Assembly (NCBI GenBank): GCA_934512105.1
Contig: CAKSWQ010000002.1
Coordinates: 9,478 to 73,477 of the forward strand
Source: an uncultured Faecalibacterium sp.
GTDB taxonomy: Bacteria > Bacillota > Clostridia > Oscillospirales > Ruminococcaceae
Direction: 5' to 3'
Length of the DNA: 64,000 nucleotides
The notes below the pieces were generated by a model. The model did no database searches. It saw only the letters and a list, made by a program, of their open reading frames with translations, and was not told the origin of the DNA. Of the stretch, positions 40,719 to 49,176 are shown piece by piece. Position 1 is the stretch's first letter, and each line of letters begins with the position of its first letter. The translations under genes were made by a program, and so were the position numbers.

Positions 40719-40907
40719 TCAGCGGCTGTTCTTCGCGTTGGTGGAACGGCTGTTGGTGGAGTTCTTGGAGCTCTCGTCATCGGCACCCTTGGTGTACTGG
40801 TTGGGGTGCTTGTGCTCGTTGGTGGCGCTGTTGGTGGTCTTGCTGCTGGTACGGTTAGAGGTCTGGTTCTTGCAATTGGTACTGCGGTTCTCACTGCGGT
40901 TTTCCAT
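40719..40907 (-). CDS. Small Asn/Ser/Thr-rich protein of unknown function
   Basis: A 62-residue hydrophilic protein starting MENRSENRSTNCKNQTSNRT and ending NSRSTNAKNSR. ATG at 40907 with an excellent AAAGGAG 10 bases before it on the minus strand. Composition is dominated by Asn, Ser, Thr, Lys and Arg, with no hydrophobic core, so it is probably disordered; repeats of TxN and SxN are visible. Similar short repeat proteins occur in clostridia, and gamma-type spore proteins have comparable composition, but I see no diagnostic motif. It is divergent from the methyltransferase gene. Confidence 0.65.
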   Translation of the reverse strand: MENRSENRSTNCKNQTSNRTSSKTTNSATNEHKHPNQYTKGADDESSKNSTNSRSTNAKNSR

Positions 40908-41013
40908 GGTGTGAATGCTCCTTTCGGTCGTTGCTGTGGGGGCGGGGCCGCCCTCACAGTCCATAGTGTGGCCGCAGCCGGCGGCTTTATACATCCCATG
41001 GGAGGAAAAGAAT

Positions 41014-42552
41014 ATGCCTACGGAATATTTTGAGCAGCGGGAGCGTGCCCTGCTGGGCCAGCGGTACGAGCAGCTGTATGCCGCCCCGCAGCAGACGGCG
41101 GAGCGCGGCGTTACCGTGTCGGCGCTGCGCACCACGCCGGAGCAGTTTGCGCAGAGGGCGGATTTCCCGCTGGAGCCCTCGCCCTTCTGCAAGGCGGCTT
41201 TTGTGGTGCATCAGCCGGATTTTAAGCCCGGACGGCATCCGTACCACCATGCGGGTGTGTTCTACTCGCAGGAGCCCTCGGCCTCCTCGGCAGCGCCGCT
41301 GCTGGGGGTACAGCCGGGAATGCGGGTGCTGGACCTGTGCGCCGCGCCCGGCGGCAAAAGCAGCCAGCTGGCGGCGGCATTGCAGGGACGCGGTGTGCTG
41401 GTGAGCAACGAGTATGTGGCTGCGCGCGCCGAAATTTTAAAAAGCAACCTTGAGCGTATGGGCGTTTCCAATGCCGTAGTGCTCAACGAGACCCCCGCCC
41501 GCATTGCCGAGGCGCTGCCGGAGTTTTTCGACCGGGTGCTGGTGGACGCGCCCTGCTCCGGTGAGGGAATGTTCCGCAAGGAGCCGGTAGCGCTGCAGCA
41601 GCACTGCGAGGCACTGGTAAAGCAGTGTGCAGAGCTGGGCGCACAGATTCTGGACTGCGCCGCAGCGGCACTGGCTCCCGGCGGGCAGCTAGTGTACTCC
41701 ACCTGCACCTTTGCGCCGGAGGAGGACGAAGCGCAGGTGGCGGCCTTTTTGCAGCGCCACCCGGAGTTTGCACTGGTCGATGTGCTGGGCAACGTGGACT
41801 ACACCTTTGGCAGCGCAGGGGAAGAAAACCGCACCGGCGGTCTGCCGCTGGATGTAAGCAAGGTGCGCCGTATCTGGCCCTGTCAGGGCGGCGAGGGGCA
41901 TTTTATGGCCCGGCTGGTCAAGGCGGGTACGCCCCGCACCCTGCCGCCGGAGGGGGAGTACACCTCAGAAGAACAGCTCTGGCTGGCTGCTGCTGCGGAG
42001 GCGGGGAAAAAAGGCAAAGGCAAAGCGAAGCCCACCAAGGCCGCAGATGCCCGCAGCACCCGCCGCGCGGACAGCCGCGCCTGCCGGGACGCCGTGCAGG
42101 GCACGAGCCGCCGCACCCGGGACACCGGGGCAGGGGAGGCCACTCCGGCGCAGAGCCTTGCCGCATGGCAGGAGTTTGCCCGGCAGTATTTCCCTGCACT
42201 GGCGCAGCGCCCGGCTGTGGTGCACGGCGGCGGTGTGCTGCTGCCGGTGGCCTTCCCGCAGACGGGGCTTCATGTGCTGCGGGCGGGGGTGTTCGTGGGC
42301 AGTGTGCAGAAGGGGCGCTTTGTGCCGGAGCATCATCTGTTCACGGCCTTTGGCAGCCTGTGCACGAACTGCGAGCAGCTGACCCTTGCCGACTGCCGCT
42401 GCACCGAGTATCTCTCCGGCCGCGAGGTGGAAGCCCGCACAGCAGCGGACGGCTGGTGCTGCGTGACCGTGGACGGCTGGCCGCTGGGCGGCGGCAAGGT
42501 GTCCGGCGGGCGGGTGAAAAACCACTACCCCAAGGCGCTGCGGCTGCTGTAA
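41014..42552 (+). CDS. rRNA (cytosine-C5) methyltransferase, RsmF/NOP family
   Basis: A 512-residue S-adenosylmethionine-dependent enzyme. The SAM site is VLDLCAAPGGKSSQLA (about 107-122), followed by motif IV VDAPCSGEGMF with catalytic Cys and motif VI STCTF with the second Cys. A Lys/Arg/Ala-rich linker (about 330-375) separates the catalytic part from a C-terminal RsmF-type domain. I start at the ATG at 41014 (GGAGG 8 bases before); the frame is open to 40915 but has no ribosome site there. Target is probably 16S rRNA, as in the family. Confidence 0.9.
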   Translation: MPTEYFEQRERALLGQRYEQLYAAPQQTAERGVTVSALRTTPEQFAQRADFPLEPSPFCKAAFVVHQPDFKPGRHPYHHAGVFYSQEPSASSAAPLLGVQPGMRVLDLCAAPGGKSSQLAAALQGRGVLVSNEYVAARAEILKSNLERMGVSNAVVLNETPARIAEALPEFFDRVLVDAPCSGEGMFRKEPVALQQHCEALVKQCAELGAQILDCAAAALAPGGQLVYSTCTFAPEEDEAQVAAFLQRHPEFALVDVLGNVDYTFGSAGEENRTGGLPLDVSKVRRIWPCQGGEGHFMARLVKAGTPRTLPPEGEYTSEEQLWLAAAAEAGKKGKGKAKPTKAADARSTRRADSRACRDAVQGTSRRTRDTGAGEATPAQSLAAWQEFARQYFPALAQRPAVVHGGGVLLPVAFPQTGLHVLRAGVFVGSVQKGRFVPEHHLFTAFGSLCTNCEQLTLADCRCTEYLSGREVEARTAADGWCCVTVDGWPLGGGKVSGGRVKNHYPKALRLL

Positions 42553-42597
42553 ACCGCAGATTTACACGCATCCGGGCGAAAATCGGGCTTTTCAGGC

Positions 42598-42626
42598 TTG
42601 AACGCGCCGGTGGATTGTGATAGAAT
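42598..42626 (+). promoter_or_regulatory. Promoter of the yebC-like gene
   Basis: TTGAAC (42598-42603), 17 bases, TAGAAT (42621-42626), about 95 bases before the ATG. Confidence 0.7.
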
Positions 42627-42720
42627 AACAGAGTTAGATTTTGTGTGCTGCCACAAGCGGGCGACCACAGCCCGTCTGCCCGCAGGCGGAGATACCGATA
42701 AATTTAGGAGGCTCTTTCCC

Positions 42721-43458
42721 ATGTCTGGACATAGCAAATGGAACAACATTAAGCGCAAGAAGGAAAAGACTGACGGCGCCCGCGCCAAGGTCTTTACCAA
42801 GATCGGCCGCGAGATCAGCGTTGCCGTCCGTGACGGCGGCCCCAACCCGGCTTCCAACAGCAAGCTGGCAGACCTGATCGCCAAGGCAAAGCGCATGAGC
42901 GTGCCCAACGATAACATCCAGCGTATCATCAAGAAGGCCGAGGGCGGCGACAAGACCGAGTTCGAGGCCATCACCTACGAGGGCTACGGCCCCGGCGGCG
43001 TGGCAGTCATGGTAGAGACCCTGACCGACAACCGCAACCGTACCGCTGCCGACCTGCGCCACTACTTCGATAAGAACGGCGGCAATCTGGGCGCTATGGG
43101 CTGCGTGGCCTTCCTGTTCAACCAGAAGGGTGTCATCGACATCTCTCTGGAGGATAAGGACGCCGATGAGGCCATGATGGATGCTCTGGATGCCGGTGCG
43201 GAGGACTTTGATGCCAGCGAGGACGCAGCCGAGGTCACCACCGATCCCGAGAACTACTCCGCTGTGGTCAAGGCTCTGGAAGAGAAGGGCTACGAGATCC
43301 TGTCCGATGATCTGGCCATGGTGCCCATGACCACCACCCGCCTGACCGACCCCGATCAGCTGAAGCTGATGGGCAAGCTGCTGGATTCTCTGGAGGATAA
43401 CGATGACGTCCAGAACGTCTGGCACTCTCTCGAGAACGAAGAGGACCTGCCGGAATAA
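42721..43458 (+). CDS. YebC/PmpR-family regulatory or translation protein
   Basis: A 245-residue protein. The invariant start MSGHSKWNNIKRKKEKTDGARAKVFTKIGREI and later PNDNIQRIIKKAEGG, EGYGPGGVAVMVETLTDNRNRT identify the family. YebC proteins were named as DNA-binding regulators, and recent work places some at the ribosome during polyproline translation; which applies here cannot be told. Alone between promoter and terminator, with TAGGAGG before the ATG. Confidence 0.95.
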   Translation: MSGHSKWNNIKRKKEKTDGARAKVFTKIGREISVAVRDGGPNPASNSKLADLIAKAKRMSVPNDNIQRIIKKAEGGDKTEFEAITYEGYGPGGVAVMVETLTDNRNRTAADLRHYFDKNGGNLGAMGCVAFLFNQKGVIDISLEDKDADEAMMDALDAGAEDFDASEDAAEVTTDPENYSAVVKALEEKGYEILSDDLAMVPMTTTRLTDPDQLKLMGKLLDSLEDNDDVQNVWHSLENEEDLPE

Positions 43459-43496
43459 TCGGCTTAAGCTCTCTTTTCTCCTGCAATAAGACGATA

Positions 43497-43537
43497 AAAG
43501 CCGCTTTTTGTGCTGCAAGGCACAAAAGGCGGCTTTT
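43497..43537. terminator. Bidirectional terminator after the yebC-like gene
   Basis: AAAAGCCGC and GCGGCTTTT arms around a GTGC/GCAC stem. It also closes the minus-strand toxin-antitoxin operon. Confidence 0.88.
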
Positions 43538-43540
43538 GCT

Positions 43541-43660
43541 TTATTTGTGAGTGCCGTGCGGATAAGGGCTCTTTCTGGCATCAGAAAAATCGTACTCTGC
43601 ACGCATATCTTCATCGGAAAATGGATTTTCCGAAGGAGTGCTAGTGGGTTTATCGTTCAT
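43541..43660 (-). CDS. 39-residue protein at the end of the toxin-antitoxin operon
   Basis: ATG at 43660, overlapping the YoeB gene end by 11 bases; 39 residues, starting MNDKPTSTPSENPFSDEDM and ending EYDFSDARKSPYPHGTHK. The EYDFSxAxKxPY pattern is one I associate with short antitoxin-like proteins. There is no strong ribosome site, so expression would depend on coupling to the toxin. It may be an extra antitoxin-like peptide, or not translated. Confidence 0.5.
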   Translation of the reverse strand: MNDKPTSTPSENPFSDEDMRAEYDFSDARKSPYPHGTHK

Positions 43661-43913
43661 AATGCGTCCATAGGCTGAGGATCTTAACAGTCTGCTCATT
43701 CTCATAGACCTGATAGACAAGGCGGTGCTGAACGTTGATGCGGCGGCTGTATGCACCGTTCAGATCACCCACCAGCTTTTCGTATGGGGGAGGGTTCCGG
43801 AACGGATCGACACGGATGATTTCGATGAGCGCCTTCGCTTTTTCGTCCAGATGGGCGGACTTCAATTTAGGTACGTCTTTTGCGGCGGTTTTGGTGTAAA
43901 CGACCTTGTACAT
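43650..43913 (-). CDS. yoeB: Txe/YoeB-family mRNA interferase toxin
   Basis: An 87-residue ribosome-dependent endoribonuclease of the RelE fold. It matches the YoeB family over its length: YTKTAAKDVPKLKSAHLDEKAKALIEIIRVDPFRNPPPYEKLVGDLNGAYSRRINVQHRLVYQVYE. Conserved features are the PPYEKL turn, the SRRIN strand and the RLVYxV core with a C-terminal His-Tyr (WTHYER). It starts directly after the antitoxin stop, so production is coupled. Confidence 0.94.
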   Translation of the reverse strand: MYKVVYTKTAAKDVPKLKSAHLDEKAKALIEIIRVDPFRNPPPYEKLVGDLNGAYSRRINVQHRLVYQVYENEQTVKILSLWTHYER

Positions 43914-44162
43914 TTACCACTCCACCGCCGTTTCGTCCACACAGTCTGCGAGGGGAGCGGCAATTCCGTCCATGATCTTTTCGCGCATACCCGGTGCAGA
44001 GACCAGATACAGTGTTTCCATGATGCCGCTGTAATCTTCTTCCGACAGCAGCACGGCATTGCCGTCCTTGGTGGTGATGTTGATGGGCTGATTGTATTTA
44101 ATGGTCTGCTCTACATAATCAAAGGCATTCTTACGGAAATTCGTGATATTTGTGGTAGTCAT
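43914..44162 (-). CDS. yefM: YefM/Phd-family antitoxin
   Basis: An 82-residue antitoxin that binds YoeB through its C-terminal tail and represses the operon through its N-terminal DNA-binding part. Start MTTTNITNFRKNAFDYVEQTI and INITTKDGNAVLLSEEDYSGIMETLYL match the family. The ATG at 44162 has an ideal AAGGAGGTG 9 bases before it. The frame is open much further upstream into the promoter and next gene, which is not coding. Confidence 0.94.
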   Translation of the reverse strand: MTTTNITNFRKNAFDYVEQTIKYNQPINITTKDGNAVLLSEEDYSGIMETLYLVSAPGMREKIMDGIAAPLADCVDETAVEW

Positions 44163-44181
44163 GGTAGAAACACCTCCTTCG

Positions 44182-44215
44182 TGTACAGTATAGCGTACGC
44201 TTGCGAGAATGTCAA
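44182..44215 (-). promoter_or_regulatory. Promoter and TGTACA operator of yefM-yoeB
   Basis: Minus strand: consensus TTGACA (its TGTCAA complement at 44210-44215), 17 bases, TATACT (complement 44187-44192). The palindrome TGTACA (44182-44187) abuts the -10. TGTACA is the core of known YefM operators, so autorepression is likely. GCGTACGC (44193-44200) is a second palindrome. Confidence 0.85.
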
Positions 44216-44247
44216 TATACGTCCGACAATCGAAATGAGACGCGCAT

Positions 44248-45618
44248 TCACCCCTGTGCCAGCGCCTTGCCTTTTGCGTAGTAGCGCTGCATTTCTTCCC
44301 GGGGAACCATGTTTCCGCCGGTAGCCCAGACCAGATGGGTGGCGTTTGCCAGCGCACCGGCGGGCAGGGCGGCATCAGTGTAAGCGCCAAGCAGCTGCCC
44401 GGGCTGGGTGAGCACCGGGCCGTACATTCCCGCCAGAGCGCTGGGCTCAAGGAAAAGCGCTTCGGCATCCGCCAGCTGTGCCAGAAGGATGTACATCCGC
44501 TCGTCCTGAAGGGTGTAACAGCCGCTCATGAAGGGGCGCATCAGCCCACCCACAAAGCCGGAAGCGCGCCCCACGGCAAGGCCATCGGCGGCGGTGAGGT
44601 TGTCGATGCCAAAGTCCTGCACGCAAACGCTGCTGTTTTCGCCGGTAGCCATGCCCAGCATCATGCAGGGGGAGTGGGTGGGCTCGGCGAAGAAGCAGTG
44701 TGCGGCATCGCCGAACAGCGTCTTCAGGCCAAAGGCCACGCCGCCGGGGCCGCCGCCCACACCGCAGGGCAGATAGGCGAAGAGGGGATGCTCCGCATCC
44801 ACGGTGATGCCCTGCGCGTCCAGCTGCTTTTTCAGGCGCAGGGCAGCTACGGCATAGCCCAGAAAGAGGGTCTTGGAGTTTTCGTCATCCACAAAATGGC
44901 AGTAGGGGTCGCCCGCCGCCAGCTTGCGCCCCTCGGTCACGGCGATGCTGTAATCGGAGGCGTACTCCACCACCCGGACGCCCCGGCTGCGGAGCAGGTC
45001 TTTTTTCCACTGCCGTGCATCAGCGGACATGTGTACCGTGACCTGAAAGCCCAGCTTTGCGCTCATGATGCCGATGGAAAGCCCCAGATTGCCGGTAGAG
45101 CCCACCGCAATGGAATACTGCGAGAACAGTTTGCGGAAACGCTCCTCTGCCAGAACGGCGTAGTTGTCGGTGAGGTGCAGCATCCCGCTGTGCAGGGCAA
45201 TGTCCTCGGCGGTTTTCAGCACCTCATAAATGCCGCCCCGGGCTTTGATGGAGCCGGAGATGGGCAGGAGGCTGTCCAGCTTGCCCCATACCTGTCCGGC
45301 GATGCGGGTGCCGCTGTGCTCTTCCAGCACCTTCTGCATCCGGGGGATGGGCTGGACAGGGGACTCGATGATGCCGCCGGTCGCAGCGGTCTCGGGAAAG
45401 ACAGCGGCAAGGTAGGGCGCAAACCGCTCCAGCCGTGCGGCGGCGTCCTCAATATCGGCAAAGGTCAGCGGGCAGGCAGCCGCAGCCTGTGCAAAGGGCA
45501 GCTTGTCCGGGTTTACCCATGCAGTTTCCTTCAGGGCGCAGAGGTCGGACACCACAGGATATGCCGCGATCCAATCGGCAACGGAACGCCCGGCAATGCA
45601 CTTGGCAGGTGAAACCAT
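44248..45618 (-). CDS. dsdA: D-serine ammonia-lyase
   Basis: A 456-residue PLP enzyme converting D-serine to pyruvate and ammonia. The PLP Lys is in [15 protein letters not shown] (about 119-133). The Gly-rich phosphate loop is [12 protein letters not shown], and [16 protein letters not shown] precedes the active-site region. Length fits DsdA (about 440). ATG at 45618 behind AAGGAGG, with its own promoter. No DsdC-type regulator or permease is adjacent. The role is D-serine detoxification or use as carbon and nitrogen source. Confidence 0.94.
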   Translation of the reverse strand: MVSPAKCIAGRSVADWIAAYPVVSDLCALKETAWVNPDKLPFAQAAAACPLTFADIEDAAARLERFAPYLAAVFPETAATGGIIESPVQPIPRMQKVLEEHSGTRIAGQVWGKLDSLLPISGSIKARGGIYEVLKTAEDIALHSGMLHLTDNYAVLAEERFRKLFSQYSIAVGSTGNLGLSIGIMSAKLGFQVTVHMSADARQWKKDLLRSRGVRVVEYASDYSIAVTEGRKLAAGDPYCHFVDDENSKTLFLGYAVAALRLKKQLDAQGITVDAEHPLFAYLPCGVGGGPGGVAFGLKTLFGDAAHCFFAEPTHSPCMMLGMATGENSSVCVQDFGIDNLTAADGLAVGRASGFVGGLMRPFMSGCYTLQDERMYILLAQLADAEALFLEPSALAGMYGPVLTQPGQLLGAYTDAALPAGALANATHLVWATGGNMVPREEMQRYYAKGKALAQG

Positions 45619-45686
45619 AACGGATCCTCCTTTATATAGAACCAGATGATGCGCCCGGCGTTTTTCCCGGAGCGCTGCGTGTCTTG

Positions 45687-45715
45687 AATATAAAGGTTTT
45701 TACAGGAATTGTCAA
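45687..45715 (-). promoter_or_regulatory. Promoter of dsdA
   Basis: Minus strand: TTGACA (complement within 45710-45715), 17 bases, TATATT (complement 45687-45692). Confidence 0.82.
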
Positions 45716-45740
45716 CCGGCTGCGCTTTGCGCCGGGCGGG

Positions 45741-45926
45741 TCAGAGCGCCACGATCTCGGTGGTCACCAGCTGCTGCTCTGCGCCGTAGTTCAGCTTCAT
45801 GGCGTAGTCGGTCAGGGCGCAGAATGCCTCGGCCTCCTTCCGGGTGGCAAAATAGTTCTCGGTAAGGACCTCGGAGCTGCCGCGGGCGTGGAAGATGGTC
45901 TTTACCACAAAGTTGCTTTCGTTCAT
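45741..45926 (-). CDS. Small 61-residue protein of unknown function
   Basis: Starts MNESNFVVKTIFHARGSSEV, ends QLVTTEIVAL; 61 residues from the ATG at 45926, with AGAG about 9 bases before it (an ATG at 45935 would add MHT). A beta-strand plus helix pattern (FATRKEAEAFCALTDYAMKLN) resembles the small single-domain proteins common in gut clostridia. No membrane segment. Same strand as dsdA but downstream of that gene's promoter, so it is a separate unit. Confidence 0.65.
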   Translation of the reverse strand: MNESNFVVKTIFHARGSSEVLTENYFATRKEAEAFCALTDYAMKLNYGAEQQLVTTEIVAL

Positions 45927-46198
45927 AGTGTGCATCTCTTTTTCCGATTGATGGGGGAGGGACTGACGTCTCTCGGTGTATTTGCAGTATAGCAGGGCAA
46001 ATGTCCCAAAGAATGGACTTTTAACGAAAGCGGGGCGACTTTTACGAAAACCGGTCGAAAAGCCGCGTCAACTGGAAGAACGGAAGAGGATGGGAAGGAG
46101 AGCAGCACACTGCCCAAAAACCTTGTTAAAAAACTGGCATTTTGACGTTTTCGTGTAAAGTATACAAGAATAAACACAAAAAAATGGCATTGTGTGTA
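45927..46198. other. Gene-free stretch upstream of uxuA
   Basis: No supported gene. The only visible signal is AAGTATACAAG (46158-46168) with the GTATAC core found in GntR/FadR-type and hexuronate-regulator operators, about 35 bases upstream of the uxuA -35 box. The left part should hold the leader of the minus-strand 61-residue gene, whose promoter I could not place. Confidence 0.4.
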
Positions 46199-46227
46199 TT
46201 GCTATTTTGCAACTGATATATTAGAAT
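46199..46227 (+). promoter_or_regulatory. Promoter of uxuA-uxuB
   Basis: TTGCTA (46199-46204), 17 bases, TAGAAT (46222-46227). The leader then forms a CGCGCAG/CTGCGCG hairpin (46242-46260). Confidence 0.65.
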
Positions 46228-46296
46228 ATAAGCAAGAAGAGCGCGCAGGCGTACTGCGCGTGCCACATGATAAATAACGACAGGAGGAACTTCTCT

Positions 46297-47394
46297 ATGC
46301 CTATGAAAATGGGTTGGCGCTGGTATGGCGAGGGCAACGACCCCGTCACCCTGAGCGACATCAAGCAGATCCCCGGCGTGACCAGCATCGTCTGGGCACT
46401 GCACAACAAGATGCCCGGCGAGATCTGGGAAATCGACGAGATCCAGAAGGTTGCAGACCAGATCCACGCCTACGGCTTTGATATGGATGTTGTCGAGTCC
46501 GTCAACGTGCACGACGATATCAAGATCGGTCTGCCCACCCGCGACCAGTATATCGAGAACTACAAGCAGTGCATCCGCAACCTGTCCAAGTTCGGCGTCA
46601 AGGTCATCTGCTACAACTTCATGCCCATCTTCGACTGGACCCGCACCGACCTGTTCCACCCGGTAGGCGACGGCTCCACCGCACTGTTCTACGAGAAGGA
46701 CAAGATCAAGGGCGATTACAAGGCTATGGCTGAGTACATCATGTCCTTCACCGAGAAGTACAACATGACCTTCCCCGGCTGGGAGCCGGAGCGCATGGCA
46801 AAGCTGGACGAGCTGTTCAAGGCCTACGCCCCTGTCACCAAGGAGAAGCTGTGGGAGAACCTGAAGTACTTCCTGGAGGCTCTGATGCCCACCTGCCGCG
46901 AGTGCGACATCAAGATGGCTATCCACATGGACGATCCTCCTTGGGATATCTTCGGTCTGCCCCGCCTGCTGGTGGACGAGCCCAGCATCGACCGTTTCCT
47001 GAAGATGGTGGACGATCCGTACAACTGCCTGACCCTGTGCACCGGCAGCCTGAACGCAAACCCCAACAACAACTGTGCCGAGATCATCCGCAAGCACTGC
47101 GACCGCATTGCTTTCGGCCATGTCCGCAACATCCACCACTTCCCCAACGGCGACTTCTCTGAGGCTGCTCACCGCGACTGCTGCGGCGAGACCGGCATCA
47201 TTGAGGTGATGCGCGCTTACCATGACTGCGGCTTTGAGGGCTACATCCGCCCCGACCACGGCCGTCAGCTGTGGGAGGAAGGCCCCGGCGTCTGCCGCCC
47301 CGGCTATGGCAAGTATGACCGTGCTCTGGGCATCCAGTATATGCTGGGTATCTGGGATCTGCTGGATCGTCTGGATGAAGAGAAGAAGGGCTGA
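46297..47394 (+). CDS. uxuA: Mannonate dehydratase
   Basis: A 365-residue metal-dependent lyase converting D-mannonate to 2-keto-3-deoxygluconate in hexuronate breakdown. Start MPMKMGWRWYGEGNDPVTL, and the metal-site regions KMAIHMDDPPWDIFGLPRL (about 206-224), CTGSLNANPNNN and FGHVRNIHHF match UxuA. The ATG at 46297 lies 9 bases after AGGAGG. It is followed after 5 bases by uxuB, which supplies its substrate. Glucuronate isomerase and KDG kinase/aldolase are not in the window. Confidence 0.95.
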   Translation: MPMKMGWRWYGEGNDPVTLSDIKQIPGVTSIVWALHNKMPGEIWEIDEIQKVADQIHAYGFDMDVVESVNVHDDIKIGLPTRDQYIENYKQCIRNLSKFGVKVICYNFMPIFDWTRTDLFHPVGDGSTALFYEKDKIKGDYKAMAEYIMSFTEKYNMTFPGWEPERMAKLDELFKAYAPVTKEKLWENLKYFLEALMPTCRECDIKMAIHMDDPPWDIFGLPRLLVDEPSIDRFLKMVDDPYNCLTLCTGSLNANPNNNCAEIIRKHCDRIAFGHVRNIHHFPNGDFSEAAHRDCCGETGIIEVMRAYHDCGFEGYIRPDHGRQLWEEGPGVCRPGYGKYDRALGIQYMLGIWDLLDRLDEEKKG

Positions 47395-47399
47395 TTATT

Positions 47400-48986
47400 A
47401 TGAAGCTGTCTGATATCAAAAACGGCAATCTGTCCGCCGAGTGGGCAGAAAAGGGCTACGAGCTGCCCAAATTTGACATTGAGGCCGTCAAGGCCAAGAC
47501 CCACGCCGAGCCCACTTGGGTGCACTTCGGTGCCGGCAACATCTTCCGCGCTTTCCCCGCTGCCGTGCTGAACGACGCACTGAACAGCGGCAAGTACGAC
47601 CGCGGCGTCATCGTGGCCGAGAGCTTCGACTACGAGATCATCGACAAGGCTTACCAGCCCTACGATAACCTGAGCCTGCTGGTCTGCCTGAAGTCCACCG
47701 GCGAGATCGAGAAGAAGGTCATCGCTTCCGTCACCGAGAGCCTGAAGGCTGACTACTCCTTCGGCGCTGACTGGGCACGTCTGGTGGAGATCTTCCAGAA
47801 CCCCAGCCTGCAGATGATCTCCTTTACCATCACCGAGAAGGGCTACGGCGTTGCTCCCGCTGATCTGGAGCGCGGTCTGACCCCTGTGCTGGCTATGGGC
47901 AAGGTCACCGCTCTGCTGTACGAGCGCTTCAAGGCCGGTAAGCTGCCCCTGACCGTGCAGAGTATGGATAACTGCTCTCACAACGGCGATAAGGTCAAGA
48001 ACGCTGTCCACGCCTACGCCGCCAAGTGGGTGGAGCAGGGTCTGGTGCCCGCCGAGTTCCTTGCCTATGTGCAGGATGAGACCAAGGTCACCTTCCCCTG
48101 GAGCATGATCGACAAGATCACCCCGCGCCCGGACGCAAAGGTGCAGGAGATGCTGGCAAAGGACGGCTTTGAGGATAACTACACCATCGTTACCGAGAAG
48201 CACACCTTCACCGCTCCCTTCGTCAACGCTGAGGAGACCCAGTACCTGTGCATCGAGGATCACTACACCAATGGCCGTCCTCCGCTGGAGCTGGGCGGTG
48301 TGCTGTACTGCGACCGCGAGACCGTGGACAAGATCGAGAAGATGAAGGTCTGCACCTGCCTGAACCCCCTGCACACTGCCATGTCCATCTATGGTTGCAT
48401 GCTGGGCTACACCCTCATCTCTGCCGAGATGGCAGACGAGGATCTGCGCTCCTTCATCCAGAAGATCGGCTATATCGAGGCTATGCCCGTGGTCGTTGAT
48501 CCCGGCGTGCTGAACCCCTACGAGTTCATCGGCGCTGTCATCAACCGCCGTCTGCCCAACCCCTTCATGCCCGATGCTCCCCAGCGTATCGCTACCGATA
48601 CCTCCCAGAAGCTGGCTATCCGCTTCGGCGAGACCATCAAGGCTTACGAGGAGCGCGGTCTGGACAAGTCCAACCTCGTGCTGATCCCGCTGGTGCTGGC
48701 AGGCTATGCCCGCTACCTGAAGGGCATCGACGACAACGGCCAGCCCTTCGAGATCTCTCCCGATCCGCTGCTGGCTGAGCTGCAGGCCATCGTCAGCCCC
48801 TTGGAAGTCAAGGAAGGCGAGCAGGACTTCAGCTGCCTGAAGGCTCTGTACAGCCGTGCCGACGTGTTCGGTGTGGACCTGTACGCCGTCGGTCTGGGCG
48901 AAAAGATCGAGGGCATGGTCAAGGAGCTGTACGCCGGTAACGGCGCAGTGCGCAAGACTCTGCACAAGTACACTCTGGCCCGCTAA
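47400..48986 (+). CDS. uxuB: Fructuronate reductase (mannitol dehydrogenase family)
   Basis: A 528-residue NAD-dependent polyol dehydrogenase-family enzyme, best read as D-fructuronate to D-mannonate reductase because uxuA is next to it. The N-terminal nucleotide motif is WVHFGAGNIFRAF (about 40-52). The active-site region SMIDKITPRPD, with the family's catalytic Lys, is at about 236-246. The C-terminal domain has NPLHTAMSIYGCMLGY. It is somewhat longer than E. coli UxuB (486). Strong codon bias suggests high expression. Confidence 0.9.
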   Translation: MKLSDIKNGNLSAEWAEKGYELPKFDIEAVKAKTHAEPTWVHFGAGNIFRAFPAAVLNDALNSGKYDRGVIVAESFDYEIIDKAYQPYDNLSLLVCLKSTGEIEKKVIASVTESLKADYSFGADWARLVEIFQNPSLQMISFTITEKGYGVAPADLERGLTPVLAMGKVTALLYERFKAGKLPLTVQSMDNCSHNGDKVKNAVHAYAAKWVEQGLVPAEFLAYVQDETKVTFPWSMIDKITPRPDAKVQEMLAKDGFEDNYTIVTEKHTFTAPFVNAEETQYLCIEDHYTNGRPPLELGGVLYCDRETVDKIEKMKVCTCLNPLHTAMSIYGCMLGYTLISAEMADEDLRSFIQKIGYIEAMPVVVDPGVLNPYEFIGAVINRRLPNPFMPDAPQRIATDTSQKLAIRFGETIKAYEERGLDKSNLVLIPLVLAGYARYLKGIDDNGQPFEISPDPLLAELQAIVSPLEVKEGEQDFSCLKALYSRADVFGVDLYAVGLGEKIEGMVKELYAGNGAVRKTLHKYTLAR

Positions 48987-49008
48987 AACTTTGTAACGCT
49001 ATTTCCGT

Positions 49009-49048
49009 ACCCACGCTGCGCTTTTGCTTTGCCGCAGCGTGGGTTTTT
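49009..49048 (+). terminator. Terminator of uxuA-uxuB
   Basis: ACCCACGCTGCG (49009-49020) pairs with CGCAGCGTGGGT (49033-49044), then T5. Confidence 0.92.
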
Positions 49049-49065
49049 GTTTTATCATTTCTTAA

Positions 49066-49105
49066 AAAAGCAGAACAGCCAAGCCGACAGGCTTGGCTGT
49101 TCTGC
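49066..49105 (-). terminator. Terminator of the YcxB-like gene
   Basis: GCAGAACAGCCAAGCC and its perfect complement around GACA. On the minus strand it ends in TTTTTT. Confidence 0.88.
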
Positions 49106-49176
49106 AAATTATCATAATTTTTCCGCTATTCATGCGCAGAGCAAAGCGGAGCGCATTGAAAATTGTCCCTGCGCCC

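Noticed and set aside
40915..41013. 33-residue N-terminal extension of the rRNA methyltransferase
   Set aside because: No ribosome site at 40915, and the ATG at 41014 has GGAGG with good spacing and begins the family-like sequence.
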